Shown piece by piece: positions 23,656 through 36,085 of a stretch of 64,000 nt of DNA. Position numbers and translations under genes: made by a program. A model generated the notes under the pieces. That model was not told the origin of the DNA and did no database searches. It worked only from the letters and a program-made list of their open reading frames with translations. This DNA comes from Ceratorhiza oryzae-sativae (lineage: Eukaryota > Basidiomycota > Agaricomycetes > Cantharellales > Ceratobasidiaceae): NCBI GenBank assembly GCA_030998015.1, contig JARWMV010000251.1, forward strand, positions 496,001-560,000, in the 5' to 3' direction. The stretch's first letter is position 1. Every line of letters starts with the position of its first letter.

Positions 23656-26600
23656 ATGGCATACGCGCCCGGTCCTTCGACTTCTCGGCGTCGCCAAGTG
23701 CCCCCTCCGCCTCTTCCACGAAACCCCAGCACCAGCACCATACGGCAGCGGCCACAGGTCCAGATCCCCACAGGTGCTCGTCCGCCCATCAATCCCTCGT
23801 CGCCCACCGCCGTCGCCGAGTCTTTGCAGAACATCCATATGAGCCACACCCTGGTTTCCCGGAGCAGCTGGAGTGTGGCTCAGCCTACTGTCCCATACGC
23901 AGGAACTAGCGCACCCGGAAACGGATATTCGCCCCTTCAACGGCCGTGGACTCATGCATCCCAATCACAGCCGGCTCGTCCTTGGGAGAACTCGGCCTTT
24001 GTCGTCGGTTCGCGGGTGAGCTTGGACGACTTGGAGTGGGACAGCGGATACGGAGGGTCGTCGCAGGGGCATCAGGGCTATGACGATGAGCGCACGCCCA
24101 CCAGTGCGTCACCTAGGCGAGAAAGGAGAGCGATGCGTGTCAGCAGAAGCGAGCATTCCCATGTGGCGAGACGTACCGACTCTTGGCAGAAAAGGCATCG
24201 GGCAATGGGGTCGTCCGAGTCCTTTGAGTTTGAAACGGCGTCCAACGTAAGCACCAGTGTCTGTGAACAGACTGTGATATCATATCTGATCCACGTTGTT
24301 TGATTCCAGGGAGAGGAGATTGGGTCTGGAATTTTGGCAGATCAAATAGCCGCCGCCGGGTGAGTCCACACTTCTCATTATCCCGCTCATTTATCAACAA
24401 CGTTTGTTTAGAACGATTGAGCAAAAGATCGAAAAGTTCCATAGAGCGGAAACACTAGAATTCGACGACTGGGCAGCTGTCGTACCAGTAGAGGTTCGAG
24501 AGATATTGGACAAGAATGAGATTCAAAGACAAAGTAACATCTATGAGCTTGTCAAGACAGAACGCAACTACGTGATTGGGCTTCAAATATTCCTCTACGT
24601 AAGTTTGCGCGTCAACCCGAACTTAGCATTCACTTGAAGTCTATAAATATGCAGATATTTCGGGATGGACTGTTGTATGCCAACCCACCGATTATCCCAA
24701 ACAAAGACAAACTGAGGTCCTTTGTTGACGACGTATTCTTCAACGCACAAGAAATCCTATCGATACATCTTAGGCTTCGTGACAGGTTATACGAGCGACA
24801 GCGTGACCAGCACCCGATATACCATTCCGTTGCAGATATATACATGAAATGGATACTCGAAAGCTCAGAGCCTTACACTCGCTTTCAGAAGGTCTGCAAT
24901 CGGGATTGGTATCTCATAGACCCACACTAATTTGACCGATAGCATCTCCCTCGAGCTGTGAATCGGCACAAGGTTGAATCACGCCTCAACTCTGCTTATC
25001 GCAGTTTTTTCGACAACCCGGATAAAATCATTGCCGATCTCAAGGCCGCAGGTATGGACCGCCCCAATGTGCCCCGACTCGAGGACTCGAGCGGACCCAC
25101 TCTCAAATTCCTTGTGGAGCGCATCAGGAAACAAGAATTTGACGCGTTCCTGGATGCGTTTAATAATCGCTTCCCCCGGATACGATTGCAGTTTGCAACG
25201 ATGCGGAAACATACGCCCGAAGATCATCCAGATATTCACGGGACGGGGGCGCCGATCCCGATTGTTATGGAAGCGATTGACCAGATTTTGCGCGTTGCTT
25301 CACTGGAGCTCGAAAGTGAGTCCCGGTCGAACCTGTACTATATTGTGTGCGGTTAATTAATTTTTATTATAGCAATGCAGAAAAAGGTCGAGTTTGAAAA
25401 CTTTTGCAGAAAGCTTCATTTCCGCAGAGGAGAAATTATTGTGCGTCTCCCCGCAGTCTCAAAGCAGCGTATGACATATCTGGTTAATAGGATCTCGATT
25501 GGTACAATGAGCGAAGGCAGTTGCACAAGGAAGGTGACCTTGCCAGGAGGAACCGAAGAGAGGTTGAATGGCATGGGTGGACCGACCTTCATGTTGGGCT
25601 TTTAGACAACTACTGTGAGTTGCGCGTTTCAATATGGGGGTATGTAACCAAATCCACTTGCGCCTAGTGATTGTGACAAAGGAGGCGACGAATCGGGGTG
25701 CGTGTGGCGAACAGTATAATGTTGTTTCTCGGGTAGGTCCTCTATGCTGCGGTGCTTGGGTTAGTTTGTGATACTATTGCCTCGGCATAGCCTATTCCAA
25801 TCGACTATCTATGTTTGGCAAAGTCGATCGATGGTCCTGCGGAAGCACGCCGACCTGAAGGTTGTATTATTCGGGATAAACTCTTGGGGGAAAAAGAGGA
25901 ATGGTGGCCGTTTACGCTTTACCACGCTGCTGACCCTGGACAGAGACGTTATACATTCTATGCGCCTACGCAGAAAGAGCGAGATTGGTGGATCGAAAAG
26001 ATTCGACATGCTCAGCTACTCAGGGAACACGAGCAGACTGTAAACAAGGTACTTGCCTGTCGATGTCATTTTTGGTTCAAGGCTCTAATGGGCGCGCTGG
26101 AAAAAGTTCTTTGTTGTCAACCCCTTGAGTGGGCGACGGTTCAATTCCAAGACCGTGCTGGTGACAGCCAATATGGCAGCGAAGATGGATTTCGCTGGGT
26201 CTGTGATGGCGGCAGCTCCGCTCTGTGAGTGAGCCAACGCTATGCGTTATGCATTCCCATTAACTAGCTTGATAGCCTACGATGGTGACCATTTCCTAGT
26301 GGTTAGCACTCAATCAGGAATCTACATGGGCCACCGGAACAACCCTCAAAGTTAATCGTTTTTATATTGTTGTTCCCTTGAGTCAACTGATATCCATCCG
26401 GTATAGGCATACAGAAGGTGCTCAGGTTCACAGACGTCACATATATGGCATCTCTGCAGAAATTCGATAAACTCGTCGTCTTAACCAACGAGATTATACT
26501 TGCGTTTTCGTTCCAGTCCCTCATCCGAGTATGGCGCCGGGAGGCCGATCTTGCAGAACTCGCTGGATCGGGCGAGAGAGTGTCAGGACACAGGGATGGC

Positions 26601-27583
26601 GCAGTCCAGTTCTTTAGGGCTGGGGTGTGCGATGGTCGTATGCTAGGTAAGTTCTCACCCTCTCGCTCATTTAGTTGCTAAAAAGGCGTATTCCAGTCGC
26701 ATATATGACCAAGTCGTTACTCCAGATGAGTCTTCATGTGGTGGAAGCGTTGCTTGAACCGGCCCCGAGTTCGACAGCACCACGAGGCGGGTTGAGAAGC
26801 AAGCTCTCTTATTCCTTCAAAGAAGCGCGTTCTACTTCGTTTATGCAGTTTGGTCAAGTGAGTAAATGATGCTCTAGATTATGCACAAGTGACAAACATG
26901 TATCCCGATAGACTCTTAGCCTGCCTCGAGATGCTACAGATGTAATCATGTTGAACAAACGGATAGTGGTGGCATGCCAAAGCCAGGTTGTCATACTGGA
27001 CCCAAGAGAGTACGGGCTTTCATTCGGTTCCGTGGATTGCGCATATACTCACTACTTCCACAGCCCTGGAATGAAGGTGTACCCTGTCCCCGATTTTCTG
27101 GTCAACCCAAGCGTGGAATACGGGAGTGCGGAAGCCATTGCAAACCTGAAAGATCGCTGCTCAAAATCTCAGTCCCTTGGCATGGTTCTTTCTCGTTCCA
27201 AGGAGCTTATGGTGGTATTCGCCGACTTTGGATGCTATGTTACCAAGTATGGTGCGCCTGCCCGTCAATCCGCGTACGTTCGCTGGGAGACACGTGCGAC
27301 GGGTGTGGCTTTCCGGTGGCCGCATTTGCTACTATTCAGCCCGAACTACATTGAGATCAGGAATGTGGAGAGTGGAGGGCTTGTGCAAGTCGTACAAGGG
27401 AAGGATATGAGGCTCTTGTACTCAGGGCCACCGTATCAAGGACCTGTGCTGGCGACTATGCGAGGAGAGGATGACGCGATAGGCAAGACGGATAGTGTTG
27501 TTGAGTTGCTGGAGACGGCACCAATCGAGGTTGAGCAAGGGCAAGCGGCTGATGATGCAATGTGGAGAGAATGGGATATCTGA
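23656..27583 (+). CDS. Rho guanine nucleotide exchange factor (DH-PH-CNH, Rom-like)
   Basis: Activates Rho-type GTPases, as Rom1/Rom2 do in the cell-wall integrity pathway of fungi. The ATG at 23656 begins a Pro/Ser-rich disordered region of about 210 residues. The DH (RhoGEF) domain follows: RQSNIYELVKTERNYVIGLQ, IPNKDKLRSFVDDVFFNAQE, and HLPRAVNRHKVESRLNSAY (24500-25350). The PH domain lies about 25600-26040, with FYAPTQKERDWWIEKIRHAQ near its end. A C-terminal CNH (citron homology) domain covers about 26160-27560, with LRFTDVTYMASLQKFDKLVV and VAFRWPHLLLFSPNYIEIRN. About ten introns were seen, so exact junctions are approximate. Domain order DH-PH-CNH is diagnostic of the Rom1/2 group. Stop TGA at 27581-27583. 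Confidence 0.9.
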
Positions 27584-27821
27584 AACTGGCATGTTAGAAT
27601 GCTCTGCTTGAACGAAGAGGATATCGAAGCGTTGTTTTTCAAATGGCGCTCCTCGGGGGCAAAGGTAAAGATGAAGAACATTTGATTCCATGTAACGGAT
27701 CCATTGTAGTCAATCAGTGCAACCACACAAAATACCATTCTGAAAGTCATTATATTAGGGCTTCACAAAGTAATGTTGGAACTTTCTTGGTCACGGCCAC
27801 ACAAGACTATTGAGCACATTA

Positions 27822-29708
27822 CTAGAGAGCGCCCCCCTTGGATCCTGGATATGTCCCAAAGACAGTAGGGTCGTACTTTGTCAACTGGGGGCAGCCAAGC
27901 CCGGACAGAATAGGGGTGATTTTACTGCTCCAAAGCACTAGAGCTAGATTCAAATCGGCAAGTATTCCCTTTAAAACGTCGGGTATAGTTTGTTGGGCGG
28001 CTTGGAAACTATGGAGGGGGTGTAATTCGAGGCGATGTGGATAGCGCAAGCGTACTCACGCAAAACAGACTAGATTGTTGCCCTGGAGAAGATTGGCCGA
28101 GTTGTATACTCCGCCTGTGATATCGCCCACGTTGATTCCGGCAAAACTGTTGACTGTCCCCGTCTAAAGAAATAGCAACGGCGTATTAAGTGGAAGCTGA
28201 GGGGTATCAGACAATATGGTAAAGCCCCCTCACGTTTCCGCCAATGGACAGGAATTCAGGATGCTTCAAGCCCGCATATAGGAGGTCTATAGTATACAGC
28301 GGTATGCTATAGTCCACATTTCTCTTGTACCAGTTGTCGGGGATGCGCTGGGGTGCTTGTTCAAGCTATGCTGGACGATATACAGGCTGGTTTGACGTTA
28401 CCTCGTATCCCTTTTGGTATGTGAGATTGCTGCTACTCCCACTAACACCATAGAATGACTTGAGAACATCGTGGTTGAGAATTCCTTCTGGGTGTTCGAC
28501 AGAATGATTCGACATGAATCTAGTGATGAATGAATACGCAGCGGGGAGTGCGATGAAGCCACTGAACTGAATGTCATGGATTAGTAGCGCTTGATTGGCT
28601 CGTATCTCGGCGACTTACAGGGCCGTTAAAGAAGCTAATTAAAAGATAGTTAACTCTACTGCCAGTAGGCGACGTGTCTATCATAGCTTACTAAGGGTTA
28701 GTCGAGACTGAATTGATTCGCCGAGCCTGGCGGTGCTCGATGATCACATCGTAGTCAAAGTTGGCTGTGGGCGAACTCTCTGTTGCCACCAGGTTTCAAA
28801 TCAACGGAAGTATGTAAAGGGTGAAGAGCAAACCTGGTTGAAGGTCGTACAGTTGCTTGAAGAAAGTCAAATTCAAGCTAGTCGCATCTCCATTGTTTAT
28901 ATATGCGTCTGCACGAGTCGCGGATGCATCGCCTTCATACTTGTTGTAGGACCCACTCAAACCTTGCGGAGCTGACAAGAGAGGAGGAAGCACTAGCCCT
29001 CCGGGGGAACCACCTGCCACTGGTCATTAGAGTGCTGTTGTTGTTCTGAAGTGCTGTAGCGACACACCGATAGACCACACCAGGGAAAGCGGGTCCCCAT
29101 CGTATACGGCTATTCAACATGAGATCCATCGGAGCGGTCAAAAAAGAAAAAAGAAATAAAGCTTACTTGAGTACACAGACAGAAGTGTACTGAGATCGAG
29201 CCCCATTCCGAAGACTTTGTTGGTTGCCTCCACAGCCTGAAGTAAAGGAGTCTGTCACAAAGATCAACTCAGCTCATGAGCGGAGACAGCCTAAGTAAGT
29301 TACGAACCACCCCATTGTGAGGAAGATAGCCGTGGTTTGCCAGAGCCTGGTTAAAGAAAGGGCTGTCAGAATGGATCTTTCATGAACTGAATTTCAGCCC
29401 ACGTTTAAGCCCGGACACGGTCCCTACAGAAAAACCTATTTGAGTGCTTCATCTAGACGAAGCATTCGAGTAACACATACCCGTTGATCTCCGGCTTTAG
29501 GGGGCACGAATGTGTGTTCGCCCGAGACATCAACCTTTTGCTTGACTGGATCGAAAATGACGTCGGGAGGTGCTTGTCGCTTGTGCTTCGCCGCCTCTGC
29601 GAACGGACAACCGGAAGATTTGGAGCCTTCGATAACTAATTTCTCTAGGACAGCAGCGGGGAAGGCTAGTACTGAGCTAGCAAATGCGAATAGGACGACA
29701 GGTCGCAT
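27822..29708 (-). CDS. Secreted heme-thiolate peroxidase, unspecific-peroxygenase type
   Basis: Extracellular heme enzyme of the chloroperoxidase/peroxygenase superfamily that uses hydrogen peroxide to oxidise organic substrates. The ATG at 29708 opens a signal peptide (MRPVVLFAFASSVLAFPAAV). A propeptide-like stretch follows (SSGCPFAEAAKHKRQAP). Splicing joins DQR to GPCPGLN and ALANHGYLPHNGV, so the proximal heme-ligand motif PCP is intact. Further on, NKYEGDASATRADAY supplies the EGD and Arg of the long-type peroxygenase signature, in place of the EHD motif of classical chloroperoxidase. The C-terminus (ADLNLALVLWSS, GCPQLTKYDP, GSKGGAL) contains a late cysteine as in long peroxygenases. 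About ten exons. Substrate range cannot be told; assignment to peroxygenase rather than chloroperoxidase rests on the EGD/Arg pattern. Confidence 0.85.
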
Positions 29709-30185
29709 CTTGGGATGATGATTCAAACGGGCTTTGATGGTGGGATATTATATACCGTCTGCCATCCACCATCTCGCAAAGCAAGCTATGGGCATTCCTG
29801 AAATGTAGCAGGCAAACAAACAAGTAAAAAGCGGATCATTAGCAAATCGATAGATAAATGAACCTGAGCAGTGGGCACGCCTTGCGCTGACGTCTGTGGC
29901 GTCCGGGTAAAGGCTGAGAACCTCGTGTGGTTGATGGTGCGAGCCAACGCAAAACCAATCGGCAGGGCGGAATACCGTTAGCCGCTAAGCGAGGTGTCTG
30001 CATGTTGCATCGAAGCATATGCACCCGCATGGCTAACCTTATTCCATTGAGGAAGTAATTAATTGTAGAATCCTACCCCCACCCGTAGACAAGTCGGTCA
30101 ACCCCCGATCAGAGATGAAGTGATCATGTGTTCGCTGAATATTTCTATTCTGAAAGCTTCTGGATGCACAATGAGCCTACGGAAT
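29709..30185. other. Intergenic region
   Basis: About 0.5 kb between two minus-strand genes: promoter of the peroxygenase gene and 3' flank of RPC82. No coding signal is recognised. Confidence 0.5.
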
Positions 30186-32325
30186 CTATTTTGGATCAAC
30201 TTCGAACACCGCAGGCAGCACCCCAAGCACGAATGAAGCCTCCTCCACCCGGTGCACAAGTACCATTAATTTGTCTCGCTTCTCCTCCCAGTCTCTCAAA
30301 TCTTCACGTTCTCCACGGTCCAATCTGCCTTCATCTCCAGCAACGTCGCTCCTATCCCGCTTGTCGAGGATAGATTGTACCCGTTTTTGCTCTACGGACA
30401 AGCGTTCTACACAGTTTCCCAGAGTGGAGTGCAGCGCGGCCAGTACAGTCGCATGAGCTCGAGCGGGGTCGATGTACCACAAATAGATAGTTCTCGCGGG
30501 CTGGCGGTCAGCCGACTTGGGCACTTCCTGAAGTGCGACGATGTTGGCTGTATTGAGTGTGTTGACGATCACACGGACATCATTCGGCGCAAGCATAGCG
30601 ACCTGAGCAATCTATGACGAATGAGTGCACGAATGACATAGCAGGACCGAAAACGCATACATGATCTTCGTGAAGCTTGCCCTTTTCGTCCAAGACACGA
30701 AGGATTCGACAAGCATGGTCACCCCATCGATCGCGAACCGCTCCCTCGAGCACGCCTCGCTTTAGCCGCTTCGTAATGGCCTCGAACTCAATGGAGACCT
30801 TACCTCCGCCGCCTCCCGCTCCACCTGCCCATAGGTAGGGACCCGTAAGAATGACTTTACCGACGAATATACTGTCGCTTACTACTAGCGCTTAGAAAGG
30901 CCCCAGCCACTCCCCATGGTGTTGGGTTGTCCGCGCACGCGAGAATGGACACAAACTCTCGAATGGCCGAGGTTCCGGAACCTGAAGCTTTAAGGTACAA
31001 TCCCCGTTCCAAGCGCGCGCTCTGAGGCAAATGTTGTGAAATTTGGTTTATAGGCACTGGGTCTGTGAGAGAAACCATCAGAACATGTGTTACTGCTTCT
31101 GAGTCTCGGTATAATCACTCACCGGATCGAATTTCGTTCAAATGGGTCATCCTCGGTTCGCAGGATTGAATCACGCCCCTGAGAACCACCGCTGCCTCGT
31201 CATTGAACCTGTCCCGAGCAGCAGACTCGATGAGCTAATGATGCAATCAGTCACAAATTTAGCACTTGTTGGAATTAACCCACTCGGTTGCGAATATGAA
31301 CGTTAAATTTTGCGTAGTTGACCTTGAGGTACACTTCGGGCTACGAGCTATGTTTAGCAAGGGGACATAGGTCGTTCTCAGAATACCTTACATCGACTGT
31401 ATCCTCTTCTACGGCTTGGCGCTGATACTGGGGTATTGGCAGATAGCACCAACCCATTTGCTGGTACACACCTTTTTGGACCTCCCATTGCTCTCCTTGC
31501 TCTTTGCCTTGCGCTTGATAATACCAATAGAGGGCGCTTCAGCTTCTTCCCGTTCTCGCCGGATTCGTGCTTCAGCAATCGTTCGAAACTCCCTTGCATC
31601 CTTGGGAGCAACGATGCCAACATGCTTTTTCCGCTCTTCGGCCTCATAACGAATAAACTTGTCTCTCGGGGAGATGTGTGACTCGGGGGTAGACAGTCGG
31701 AGGTGTGATGAGGTTAGGAGTTCGAGTACCACTTGACTATACGAGTCGGAATCTACAGCATTTTGTGTCTACGTTCTGAGTTGATGAAGAGGGTTCAATC
31801 TATTTCAAACACTCACCTTTTGGGTTTCCGTCCTTTCCTAATACTCGCAGAACATCAGGCAGCCTGAGCTTGCCATGGTCTAATATGGTGGAGATGATTT
31901 CCAGCCCCTTTTGTTGATTATCAGGATCTGGAGATAATACGGAACCTCCCCCTCCCAAACTCACTGGCAGCCCAAACTTTTCTTTCGCAATCGTAAGCAT
32001 TTTCCCAAACCGAAGTCGCGCCAAACACTCTTCCCAATCAATCTCGACCACCTCACCATCAATCTCGTCTTCCGCATGCCACACAACATTATGTTGAATC
32101 AAAGCAATAAGAGCAGCCCGAACAAGACTTGGTTTCAGGCCTGTGAATCGAATGAGCATGGGCAATTGAAGTCGACCGCGGTTCAGGAGCGCATTGGCAA
32201 CTTTCTGGGAAAACCGGTGAGACGGTATCGCCAAACATTTGAATGGGATAGCTTACCCCCGCTATAGGCCCGAAATGAGAACAAATAACCTTCTCGCACA
32301 GTCGAGCAGTGTCTTTCCCTGCCAT
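30186..32325 (-). CDS. RPC82: RNA polymerase III subunit RPC3/C82
   Basis: Part of the RPC82-RPC34-RPC31 initiation subcomplex of RNA polymerase III in the nucleus. The ATG at 32325 gives MAGKDTARLCEKVICSHFGP. After an intron comes VANALLNRGRLQLPMLIRFT, typical of the first winged helix, followed by LKPSLVRAALIALIQHNVVW. ILDHGKLRLPDVLRVLG and the YQQMGWCYLPI-like segment belong to later winged helices. The C-terminal exon (30186 to about 30610) has VALQEVPKSADRQPARTIYL and ends with a coiled coil (LSVEQKRVQSILDKRD to RDWEEKRDKLMVLVHR), as in the C-terminal region of C82. About eight exons, about 580 residues. Head-to-head with the small gene at 32459, 133 bp between the two ATGs. Confidence 0.9.
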
Positions 32326-32350
32326 GGTGCGCCGAGTGAATTTCGGTGAG

Positions 32351-32358
32351 TCACGTGA
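32351..32358. promoter_or_regulatory. E-box palindrome in a divergent promoter
   Basis: TCACGTGA lies in the 133-bp gap between the RPC82 and 32459 start codons. It is a possible bHLH site shared by both genes; the motif alone is weak evidence. Confidence 0.3.
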
Positions 32359-32458
32359 TGGGCCGATTCTTCCAGGAGCTATGCAGATCCTGGGATCCCA
32401 GACATGAACAAACAATGTACGTATCACAGAACGTATATTCTTCCAGCCACGACGTCCC

Positions 32459-33102
32459 ATGGCAGCCACAATGTTGCCGGCAGAGCTCTATAAAAAGCTA
32501 TTCGAACGAGATCCAACCACTGTTCCGCTGTCTCCCTACACAGTTTACGATCCTGAATTGACCGCACAAATCAAGAACCTGAGGCTGCCAGATGGCTCAG
32601 CCCCTCCAGATCCCGTCCTTGCCTCACTTTACCTCCTAAACGATGACATCAAATCTGCTCACTCTATCGCTGAGCCTATGTACGATAAGGTATTGGGTGC
32701 AGCGTACTCATGTCAGTCAACAAAAGAGTGTCCTCAATATGGCTTTGTCTCTAGAACATTTACGATTGCGACTATCAGCACGGCCTCGTGCATATCAGAG
32801 ACGCAGACTGGTGGAATGCGAGGTGGTGGTGTGTACCAGCTAATACCACGTCGATTTGTTTCACTACATCTATGTAACATAGGTTCAGGCGAATAAGGCG
32901 CACGAATCCCCAGCTGCTCACTAGGAACTATCCCGAGTCCAGTTCTGCTGATACAGCTGGGAGAGCCGCAGAAAGCTTTATAAACGAATGCGAGAAAGTA
33001 GGAAAGGGGGCTTCAAATGGGCACAAGCTTGAGAACCAGCTATATACGCAGATGAAAGCAGCAGCCGAGTGGTCGATTGAAGAGTTTGCTGTCAACAAGT
33101 AA
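32459..33102 (+). CDS. Uncharacterised conserved protein, 174 residues
   Basis: Exons 32459-32689, 32755-32828 and 32883-33102 join cleanly to 175 codons with stop. The N-terminus is MAATMLPAELYKKLFERDP, followed by DPVLASLYLLNDDIKSAHSI and, across the first intron, MYDK joined to NIYDCDYQHGLVHIRDADWW. Then NARWW is joined to FRRIRRTNPQLLTRNYP, and the protein ends AAAEWSIEEFAVNK. The pattern 'DD...SH.I......Y.HG..HRRE.D..NA.YW.RR' is one I associate with a small helical family present in bacteria and fungi with no assigned function; here the usual basic HRRE segment is HIRDADWWNA. No signal or membrane segment. Shares a 133-bp divergent promoter with RPC82, which hints at constitutive expression. 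Confidence 0.75.
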
Positions 33103-33707
33103 GCATGATACATGCCATTCGCTAGGGCAACCCGGTGCGATGGCGCACGGTGTACGCACATATAGAATTGAAGTAGAAAAAATTCACCTTTTAAACAGCA
33201 ATGCAAGGCTCATGCGCTACTTTCAGACAAGGGCAGGGTTGCGCTCCGCGAAAAAAATTGCTGCTTAAACAGGTCTTTTGTGGGTCACACTACAGGCATA
33301 AGCTACCTTACATCGGAGGTGTATACTAAAAAACTGAATCTGGCGGTTCAACGTGAAGAAAAGCGGCCTACTCTTACATTTTGCGTCCCAAAGTGACGGC
33401 TTTGAAGTTTATACTGGAGAAGCACCCCTTATACCAGAGCCATTTGTACCCAGGGCAGGAAGCATGATTTCATTTGAGGTCGGCTGCAAAGAATTCATTG
33501 GAGGATACTAGCGGATTGTCAAGTGGACTAATTCGCCTTATCACATTTTGGGGTAAGAGATCCTCTCACAGATTGAGGTGGTGGCTGGTTGGCCGATCCC
33601 GGGGTTTGTAGTAATGCTGAGGCGACAAGTTCAGGGAACTCATCACCACATACGTCATAAGCAGTAGATTTGTCATGCAATGTAATAATTTTGAACGTGA
33701 ACATGAA
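33103..33707. other. Intergenic region (convergent 3' ends)
   Basis: About 0.6 kb between two convergent genes. Short open frames only; nothing supported. Confidence 0.5.
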
Positions 33708-34351
33708 TCAAGAGGCCGCACGAACAGCAGGGCCTGGTCCTGCTGGGAGACTAGGTTCGGTCATTAATCTCCAGAAATGAGCCCCTGCGCCGACCGAGGA
33801 ACCAAAGCCTGCACCACCGAGAACTAGGTCTATCATGCCTGCCCGTTTGAGGAATATAGCGGGTGTTAGTAGCCCTCCCAGGAGCATTCCGATTGTTGCA
33901 TGATCATTCAAGCGAAGAAGATTCCTCTATGTGGGTAGAGCCGTATTCAGGATCACGAGAATCAAACGAAGCAAGCCTTGGACTCACATCATAAGCGATT
34001 TTTATCCTTGTCGCATGCACTCGTTCTGGGCTAACATTCGAAGTCCACGCCCATCCTACGCCAGCTCCGGATACTGCACCTCCGATTCCGCCTGCCCAGG
34101 TTGCCCTTAGCGTTTGCCCCAGTGACCACGGTTTTCGCTTCGCTATGGTATATCCGGTATATGCTATCGGAGCCACAAATGAGAGCGCCTGGTAGCCTTA
34201 TAACTAGTATTAGGCTGGAGCTGAGGGATGAATTGGCTATAAATTAGTGCATACCTCTTGTGCTGTATTGACGAAGGATGTATTCCGAGTCCGCAGCGTG
34301 TGCAGCGTGTGCAGCTTCCAGAATGGCAGCATCTCCTATGCTCGCGGTCAT
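33708..34351 (-). CDS. Small glycine-rich multi-pass membrane protein
   Basis: Family not named with confidence. The ATG at 34351 gives MTASIGDAAILEAAHAAHAA, spliced to GYQALSFVAPIAYTGYTIAK and a Gly-rich helix (AGGIGGAVSGAGVGWAW). The last exon is RNLLRLNDHATIGMLLGGLL, then TPAIFLKRAG and a second Gly-rich helix (LVLGGAGFGSSVGAGAHFW), ending at the TGA at 33708-33710. About 180 residues with two to four membrane helices of the small-residue type seen in Tim17-like and complex I accessory (B14.7-type) proteins. An inner mitochondrial membrane location is therefore a reasonable guess, not more. It is head-to-head with NUC1, a mitochondrial nuclease, 218 bp between ATGs. Confidence 0.7.
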
Positions 34352-34569
34352 GGTGTAGGATATTAACTGGATTAATTGGGGGGATTTTGTCAGGTGGAAG
34401 AACGGGAAAGATTTAGCACTGTGGTGATGCCGATGACGTAGTCAAGGGAGATCACAAGTTGGTTTGGATATTAAGCGCCAATGTCGGGATCTGTTTGCAT
34501 CTAGTAAATTGGTAATTAGATTTTGTTGATCTACCATCACTAGGATCTTGTTGCTAAAGGCCTTTCGCT

Positions 34570-35970
34570 ATGCCTTCGTCGATAGTTGGTCACATCGCAG
34601 TATTCTCTGTCGGCGCAGCATTGGGAGCCGGTATTGCCACAGGCATCGCCTCGAGAAAACAAGCGCAGTCTTTACCGGGCACTTCGACCGCACCCATACA
34701 AGCCAAGGGACCTTTGGTAGAGACTGCCCCAGCTGGTCCTCGAGGAGTCGTGCGGTTTTCTCCTACCTTACCGGCGGACGTTTTAAAATACGGAAATCCA
34801 GGTGATTTTATGGCCACAGATTCACATCTGAGCAAACTTTAACAAGGCTTTGTAGGTCCCATCTCCGACTTGATCGTGAGAAAAGCATACGTTGCCGGGT
34901 ATGATAGACGGCTGAGGCACCCTGCTTGGGTACGCTGATGATTCATCATCGCTGAATTCGACATACTAATCGATACATAGACGGCTCAACATCTTACACG
35001 AGCCTCCTTGAATCCACCAGCTACATCTGAAACCCCCAAGGGCGACAGGTCAAACTCCGCATTTAAAGAAGACCAGGATATACTACTTCCGTTCCGTGCG
35101 CGATTGCAAGACTACTTCAGAAGTGGCTATGACCGAGGGCACATGTGAGTGTTTTAATTAAGTTAGAGGTGCTTTGCTCCACCCTGATGTGGAGGCAACA
35201 GGGTACCTGCAGCAGACGCAAAGATCTCACAGGTAAGCACTCGCCATTTATTTATAACTCTGTTGTCTACAATATGATTACAGGAAGCAATGGACGAGAC
35301 GTTCCTTCTCAGCAATATCGCTCCTCAAGTAGGCGCAGGTTTCAACAGACATTGTAGGACCTGATTGCTTTTTCAATGGGGTCCTCTAACTGGAAATTCT
35401 CCCCATCAGACTGGGCGTACACGGAGGACTGGTGTCGCCGCCTCACATCTACCTTCCAGGACGTGTTCGTTTTCACCATCCCTCTCTATCTACCCAAACA
35501 AGATCCGGATGGTAAATACCGAGTAGTATGTCTTTATCTTTCTTTACTGAGCATTCAATTTATCAAGTCATAGACCTATGAAGTGATTGGAAACCCTCCA
35601 AACGTATCTGTTCCTACCCACTTCGCCAAGGTCGTCCTCGGTTCTCGACCGGCCTCTCCCCTCACACCACAGCTCGCCGAAATCTCTCTCGGAGCCTTTG
35701 TCTTGCCCAACTCCGAGATTCCTGACGAAACGCCTTTGACCAAGTTTGTAGTGCCAGGTGCGCCGGTCTTGTACCCACCCATTTGAGATCCAACGACTAA
35801 CATTAACCATAGTCGAGGCAGTCGAACGAGCATCTGGTCTAGTGCTCTTCTCGGAAGATGTCAAGAAATCCGCCAAGCACATTTGCCAATCGGCTAAATG
35901 CGACGTCATTGTTCGTCGATTCGACGACGCGCAACAACAAAATCGCAAAGCAATTGCCGGGCCAAAGTAA
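34570..35970 (+). CDS. NUC1: Mitochondrial endonuclease G-type nuclease
   Basis: DNA/RNA non-specific beta-beta-alpha metal nuclease of mitochondria. The ATG at 34570 gives a hydrophobic N-terminal anchor (MPSSIVGHIAVFSVGAALGA). Then come PTLPADVLKYGNPG, VRKAYVAGYDRRLRHPAW, and the catalytic motif assembled across an intron as GYDRGH|MVPAADAKISQ. After EAMDETFLLSNIAPQVGAGF NRH is joined to YWAYTEDWCRRLT, and further exons give VFVFTIPLYLPKQDPDGKY and FVLPNSEIPDETPL. The C-terminus is KHICQSAKCDVIVRRFDDA. About eight exons, about 340 residues, normal for fungal NUC1. The DRGH histidine is present, and NIAPQ supplies the metal-binding Asn. Role in mitochondrial DNA turnover and cell death is known for the family. 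Confidence 0.93.
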
Positions 35971-36085
35971 TATTTCAATTTGGGTTGCTTGAGGATCGAA
36001 AACAATTCTACTGCGACAATTAAATTGTTAAAAATGTGTCTGTATTCCAAATGCATACAAAATATTCGATGGGAGAACAGGCCGT

